Position numbers and translations under genes: made by a program. This document shows, piece by piece, positions 5,608 to 8,344 of a stretch of 8,344 nucleotides of DNA. The notes under the pieces were generated by a model. It was not told where the DNA came from and did no database searches. It saw nothing but the letters and a program-made list of their open reading frames with translations. The first letter of the stretch is position 1. Each line of letters opens with the position of its first letter. Origin of the DNA: Crenothrix polyspora (GTDB lineage: Bacteria > Pseudomonadota > Gammaproteobacteria > Methylococcales > Methylomonadaceae). The stretch spans positions 1 through 8,344 of the forward strand of contig CAMDOP010000132.1 in NCBI GenBank assembly GCA_945903675.1. The letters run 5' to 3'.

Positions 5608-5729
5608 GGCTACCAACTTAAGGTGGTACAGAAGCGCGGCTTTAGTCCTTAGCCTTTTGTCTGCTCTTAAGAGAACCTTGTATAAAAGTGAATGATTAAG
5701 CTAAACTGCCCTGTCTTAAACTGGTAGCC
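5608..5729 (+). mobile_element. MITE-like element, full copy (122 bp), carrying a promoter
   Basis: The left terminus GGCTACCAACTTAAG (5608-5622) and the right terminus CTTAAACTGGTAGCC (5715-5729) are inverted copies at 13 of 15 positions. The right 79 bp (5651-5729) aligns without gaps to 8134-8212 upstream of dapA at 65 of 79 positions. It ends 6 bp before the start codon of the AEC permease gene, so it supplies that gene's whole translation-initiation leader. No transposase is present, so it would need one acting in trans. Confidence 0.65.
5657..5686 (+). promoter_or_regulatory. Sigma-70-like promoter inside the repeat, driving AEC permease and cinA-like gene
   Basis: TTGTCT (5657-5662, 4 of 6 to the -35 consensus) and TATAAA (5681-5686, 5 of 6 to the -10 consensus) are 18 bp apart. 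The spacer holds the palindrome CTCTTAAGAG (5664-5673). Transcription would start near 5693 and give a leader of about 43 nt. The same boxes and spacing recur in the dapA copy. Confidence 0.45.
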
Positions 5730-5735
5730 AACATT

Positions 5736-6668
5736 ATGAACTCAACCTTAGTACAAATGACGCTGTTAATGGCTAGCGGAGTTATTTGGCGCTTGCTAAA
5801 ACCCGCAGGATTAGAAGCTGAACAAACTCGAACGGTATTAACTACATTTGTTTATTATTTGCTATTACCCGCTATGGTGCTTGACGTGCTATGGACGGCC
5901 AACATAGGCTTACAATCTTTTCAGTTTAGTTTGTTGGGTATTAGCAGCATAGGCTTTGCCATAGCCTGTATTTGGTCGGTAGGCACGTTATTTAAGTTTG
6001 AACATAAACGTCTGGGCGCCATGATATTAGCGGCTGCTTTTCCTAATGTAACTTATCTAGGCTTGCCTGTATTAGAGCAAGCTTTTGGCGGTTGGGCGCG
6101 TTCAGTGGCGATACAAATGGATCTGTTTGCAACAGCACCGTTTTTATTTACCATCGGCATTATGATAGTCCGGCATTATGGTGTAGATGAGTCTGAAAAG
6201 CCAAAATCAACCTTGTCATTTTTGAATGCCCCGCCTTTTTGGGCAGCGGCTTTGGCTGTGTTGTTAAATCTTAATGGCGTTATTGCGCCAGATTGGTTAC
6301 TAGGTAGTTTGCAAAAACTATCGTCTGCCGTAGTGCCATTAATGTTGTTTTCCTTAGGTTTAGCTTTAAGTTGGAAAGCGATTAAAATCAAAAACATCCC
6401 TTATGTACTGCCGGTCGTTTTAATTAAAATAATCATCATGCCGCTATTTGCAGCGCTAGTCGCAAGTTACTTGCCTATGTCAGGGCCGTTTAAGGCAGCT
6501 GCAGTTATGGATATGGCTATGCCGAGTATGGTTTTAGGTGTGGTTTTTTGTGATCGTTATAAGTTAGATAGTGCTTTGTATGCGATGATCGTAACTGTCA
6601 CCACGGCGTTAAGTTTAATCACTCTGCCACTTTGGCATACTGCATTACTTCATGAGTTTGTAAAATGA
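5736..6668 (+). CDS. AEC-family (auxin efflux carrier-type) permease
   Basis: An inner-membrane transporter of 310 residues, the usual AEC length, with about ten hydrophobic segments in two groups of five around a short polar loop (about 145-160, with DESEKPKST). The start MNSTLVQMTLLMASGVIWRL and the segment YYLLLPAMVL (41-50) fit the family pattern. The second half carries the typical small-residue and proline-rich helices (LPMSGPFKAAAVMDMAMPSM). Bacterial AEC proteins carry small organic acids or related anions; the substrate here cannot be told. The start ATG at 5736 lies 6 bp after a MITE-like element and has no good ribosome site, but later ATGs would remove part of the first helix. It overlaps the cinA-like gene by four bases (ATGA), so the two are coupled. 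Confidence 0.85.
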   Translation: MNSTLVQMTLLMASGVIWRLLKPAGLEAEQTRTVLTTFVYYLLLPAMVLDVLWTANIGLQSFQFSLLGISSIGFAIACIWSVGTLFKFEHKRLGAMILAAAFPNVTYLGLPVLEQAFGGWARSVAIQMDLFATAPFLFTIGIMIVRHYGVDESEKPKSTLSFLNAPPFWAAALAVLLNLNGVIAPDWLLGSLQKLSSAVVPLMLFSLGLALSWKAIKIKNIPYVLPVVLIKIIIMPLFAALVASYLPMSGPFKAAAVMDMAMPSMVLGVVFCDRYKLDSALYAMIVTVTTALSLITLPLWHTALLHEFVK

Positions 6669-7867
6669 GGCCATTGCTGGAAATATTTTCTCAAGGTGAG
6701 GAGTTAGTCACTGGGCAAATAATGGATACCAATGCCGCTTGGTTGTCACAACAAGCTGTGGCTAAGGGGTTTACTGTCACGCGACATACGGCGGTGGGCG
6801 ATAATCTCTCTGAGTTAGTTTCATTATTGGAAGCTATCGCCCAGCGTGCCGATTGTTGTATTTGTACGGGCGGTTTGGGTCCTACCAGCGATGATTTGAC
6901 TGCCTTGGCGGTTGCTAAAGCCTTTAATCGACCCTTAATATTTGATGCTGAGGCTTATGAACAAATAGCTAGGTTCTTTGCTAACCGACAGCGAACTATG
7001 CCCGATTCAAATCGCAAACAAGCCCTGTTGCCGCAGGGGGCTGAGCGCATTGATAATCACTGGGGCACTGCGCCTGGCTTTTCATTACAACACGGGCGCT
7101 GTTGGTTTGTTTTTTTGCCGGGTGTGCCTATGGAAATGAAGCATTTATTTCATGAGCAGGTTCTACCTTCATGGCCCCAACGTTTTGCTTTAAAACCAGG
7201 CATATTAATTACCTTTAAGACTTTTGGTGCTGGGGAATCAGCTTTACAGGAGTTGATTAACACCATTGAAGTTCCAGCGTCGGTACAATTAGGTTTTCGT
7301 GCCGGTACGGATGATGTGCATATAAAATTACTGTTTCCCACTGATTTTCCACAGCAGGAGATGACGGCTTTAATTAGGGATTTTTCAGAACGCTTAGGTG
7401 ATGTTGTGTTTGCTATTGATGGTTTAGGAGATAGCGCCGGTGATCTGGTTTTTGAAGTAGATAAATTGATGCTTGCCCGCCAAGCTACTTTAGCGGTCAT
7501 AGAAACTGTTAGTCACGGTTTACTCGCTGCAAAATGTATAGGCTGTGATTGGTTACTGAGTGCAAGCTATCAGCAATCATCAATAAAGTCAGAAGCTGAT
7601 ATAGATGTAATGGTGGTCGCCGAAGCTATGGCTTATGAGCATAAAAAAAGCACTGCTGCAGATCATGTTTTGGTTCAGCTTTATGCCGGTGATAAGGAAT
7701 GCCTCCATAATAAAGAAAAGACTATAGCAATTTATATCGTCCTGTTAACGGCTACGGGTTTGCACAAAGTGAGTCATTTAATTGCAGGCCCTATAGGACG
7801 TAAACAAAATCAAGCCGCCTTATTATCGCTAGATTTATTAAGGCGTTATTTAAGCGCTAAACTTTAA
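6665..7867 (+). CDS. CinA-like protein with intact COG1058 half and degenerate NMN-deamidase half
   Basis: A 400-residue protein with standard CinA layout. The N-terminal MoCF/COG1058 domain (1-170) is canonical: GEELVTGQIMDTNAAWL (11-27), VGDNL (44-48), CTGGLGPTSDDLT (67-79), LPQG (122-125) and LPGVPMEMK (151-159). In characterised CinA proteins this domain is an ADP-ribose pyrophosphatase. A linker domain follows (about 175-255). The C-terminal part (about 262-396) keeps the family outline but lost its catalytic motifs. The usual AESCTGG is IETVSHG (279-285), so the nucleophile Ser becomes Thr. The Tyr/Lys pair of the SNEAK region is absent. The GIAGPxGG motif is replaced by LYAGDKECLHNKEKT. 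NMN deamidation (PncC activity) is therefore unlikely. The frame is open throughout, so this is an altered domain, not a broken gene. It is coupled to the AEC permease gene by ATGA. Confidence 0.85.
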   Translation: MRPLLEIFSQGEELVTGQIMDTNAAWLSQQAVAKGFTVTRHTAVGDNLSELVSLLEAIAQRADCCICTGGLGPTSDDLTALAVAKAFNRPLIFDAEAYEQIARFFANRQRTMPDSNRKQALLPQGAERIDNHWGTAPGFSLQHGRCWFVFLPGVPMEMKHLFHEQVLPSWPQRFALKPGILITFKTFGAGESALQELINTIEVPASVQLGFRAGTDDVHIKLLFPTDFPQQEMTALIRDFSERLGDVVFAIDGLGDSAGDLVFEVDKLMLARQATLAVIETVSHGLLAAKCIGCDWLLSASYQQSSIKSEADIDVMVVAEAMAYEHKKSTAADHVLVQLYAGDKECLHNKEKTIAIYIVLLTATGLHKVSHLIAGPIGRKQNQAALLSLDLLRRYLSAKL

Positions 7868-7909
7868 GCAGTCCACAGTGAATTATTTGTGCTGATTCCT
7901 AAGTTCCTG

Positions 7910-8012
7910 GTTCCCAAGCTCTGCTTGGGAATCCGACCCTGAAAGCTCTAGCTTTCCGTATAAAGCAAGCTAGAGCTTGCTGCTTTTTGGTTCCCAAGCA
8001 GAGCTTAGGAAC
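7910..8012. repeat. Nested palindromic element of the GTTCCCAAGC type
   Basis: The outer 22-nt arms (7910-7931 and 7991-8012) are inverted copies at 21 of 22 positions. The left arm folds alone as TTCCCAAGC-TCT-GCTTGGGAA (9 bp). Between the arms lie two more hairpins, GAAAGCT-CT-AGCTTTC (7941-7956) and GCAAGCT-AG-AGCTTGC (7965-7980). The whole could form a branched structure. It starts 43 bp after the cinA-like stop. Confidence 0.7.
7965..7988 (+). terminator. Probable rho-independent terminator of the AEC-cinA operon
   Basis: A 7-bp perfect stem with a 2-nt loop (7965-7980) is followed after three bases by TTTTT (7984-7988). It lies about 100 bp downstream of the cinA-like stop codon and is the only hairpin in this gap followed at once by a T-run. 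It is embedded in a larger repeat, so termination may be incidental. Confidence 0.45.
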
Positions 8013-8035
8013 AAGGAGCAGATATGCTGAGGTAC

Positions 8036-8070
8036 GAAGCGCATCACTGTGTGACTTGACGATGCGCTTC
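8036..8070. repeat. Perfect 10-bp stem hairpin
   Basis: GAAGCGCATC (8036-8045) and GATGCGCTTC (8061-8070) pair perfectly across a 15-nt loop. The preceding GGTACGAAGCGC (8031-8042) resembles GGTACAGAAGCGC (5625-5637) in the full MITE-like copy, so this may be an inner part of a longer variant ending at 8212. No T-run follows. Confidence 0.5.
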
Positions 8071-8133
8071 ACTGTCTTCAGTACATCTATATATCTGGGG
8101 GTAGTGACGCTCCGATTGCTGGGCTTAACCTTT

Positions 8134-8212
8134 TGCCCTTTGTCTGCGTTTAGGAGAGCACTGTCTAAAAGTGAACGGTTAAGCTAAACTGTCCTGTCTT
8201 AAGTTGGTAGCC
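8134..8212 (+). mobile_element. Partial MITE-like element upstream of dapA
   Basis: This aligns without gaps to 5651-5729 at 65 of 79 positions and ends in the same terminus, CTTAAGTTGGTAGCC. A matching left terminus is not visible, so the copy is truncated or diverged on that side. It carries the counterpart of the promoter seen in the other copy, TTGTCT (8140-8145) and TCTAAA (8164-8169) with an 18-bp spacer, directed towards dapA. Confidence 0.6.
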
Positions 8213-8216
8213 TAAA

Positions 8217-8270
8217 TACCTTTCTATGTATTTGCTTGTTATAATGCCTTAAATTTTGTAACCGTATAAT
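8217..8270 (+). promoter_or_regulatory. dapA promoter region with two TATAAT boxes
   Basis: Two exact -10 consensus hexamers lie at 8240-8245 and 8265-8270, 43 and 18 bp before the dapA start codon. Neither has a good -35 hexamer at 17-18 bp; TTGTTA (8236-8241) is 23 bp from the second, which is too far. The first box leaves a reasonable leader and is the likelier one. Confidence 0.4.
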
Positions 8271-8287
8271 TTTGAGCTAGAGATTTC

Positions 8288-8344
8288 ATGATTCAAGGTA
8301 GTATCGTAGCGTTAGTTACACCCATGTTTGAAAATGGTGATGTG
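8288..8344 (+). CDS. dapA: 4-hydroxy-tetrahydrodipicolinate synthase, first 19 codons (cut by window end)
   Basis: Only the N-terminus is present: MIQGSIVALVTPMFENGDV. This matches the conserved start of DapA, where G-S-I-V-A-L-V-T-P-M forms the first strand of the TIM barrel and its T-P pair begins the active-site side. DapA condenses pyruvate with aspartate semialdehyde, the first committed step of the diaminopimelate and lysine pathway. The ATG is preceded by a weak AGAGA at 8279-8283. Other members of the N-acetylneuraminate lyase superfamily start similarly, but the exact wording favours DapA. It lies 75 bp downstream of a partial MITE-like element and is probably transcribed from its own promoter in between. 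Confidence 0.85.
   Translation, partial: MIQGSIVALVTPMFENGDV

Larger units (their letters stand above)
7868..8287. other. 420-bp repeat-rich gap before dapA
   Basis: No gene is supported here. It contains a nested palindromic element (7910-8012) with a terminator-like hairpin, a perfect 10-bp stem hairpin (8036-8070), a partial MITE-like element (8134-8212) and the dapA promoter region with two TATAAT boxes (8240-8245 and 8265-8270). An open frame on the plus strand at 7987-8187 lies wholly within these repeats and is not a gene. Confidence 0.7.

Noticed and set aside
7150..7500. 116-residue minus-strand open frame inside the cinA-like gene
   Set aside because: It lies antisense within a clearly conserved coding sequence and shows no protein-like features.
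5736..7867. Functional link between the AEC permease and the cinA-like gene as a new transport-salvage system
   Set aside because: The ATGA overlap shows coupling, but nothing in either sequence points to a shared substrate, so I report only the operon.
7987..8187. 66-residue open frame on the plus strand
   Set aside because: It runs through three repeat elements, has no ribosome site and its translation resembles no protein.
1..8344. tRNA, rRNA or riboswitch
   Set aside because: I saw no cloverleaf with a TTCGANNC arm, no rRNA sequence and no known riboswitch core by eye on either strand; the hairpins present are repeat elements.

Overview
The window looks like chromosomal DNA of a moderately AT-rich gammaproteobacterium. 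The housekeeping genes (pyrF, dapA, a cinA-type gene, a LOG-family gene), the sigma-54 activator and the many small palindromic intergenic repeats fit that group. A Methylococcales-like methanotroph is possible, but I hold that only weakly because it rests on general resemblance and no search was run. Genes are split by strand. From about 350 to 5383 everything is on the minus strand. From 5736 to the end everything is on the plus strand, with a divergent, repeat-filled promoter region between them.

Left edge (1-350): a perfect 16-bp palindrome, then a frameshifted remnant of a FitA-type (ribbon-helix-helix) antitoxin with no toxin gene after it. Minus-strand block: a LOG-family nucleotide phosphoribohydrolase; an exported Gln/Tyr-rich, Trp-rich YXWGXW-type protein; a 490-bp gap with a 21-bp tandem repeat array and hairpins; a sensor-less sigma-54 activator (PspF-like layout) 11 bp behind a TauE/SafE (UreH/DsbD_2-like) membrane protein; pyrF; and a small exported rhodanese. 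The spacing suggests that rhodanese, pyrF, TauE-like gene and regulator could be co-transcribed, although a hairpin sits between pyrF and the TauE-like gene.

Plus-strand block: an AEC-family permease overlaps a cinA-like gene by ATGA, so these two are translationally coupled. A 420-bp repeat-rich gap follows, then the first 19 codons of dapA. The cinA-like protein keeps a canonical molybdopterin-binding-like (COG1058) half, but its C-terminal NMN-deamidase half has lost the conserved catalytic motifs.

The most striking material is intergenic. A small MITE-like repeat family with CTACCAACTTAAG-type terminal inverted repeats occurs as two complete copies (1341-1425 and 5608-5729) and partial ends (5544-5562, 8134-8212). 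In two copies it places a sigma-70-like promoter, in the same position within the repeat, upstream of a gene (the AEC permease and dapA). Several other hairpin families lie beside it: a long imperfect palindrome at 1261-1344, a nested GTTCCCAAGC element at 7910-8012, a GGCGAAAGG-type inverted repeat at 4113-4180, and a TAGGTTGTGTT hairpin at 2024-2057. I see no clear new defence or biosynthetic system. The leads worth following are the repeat families, the inactivated CinA domain, the eroded antitoxin and the in-frame 21-bp array.
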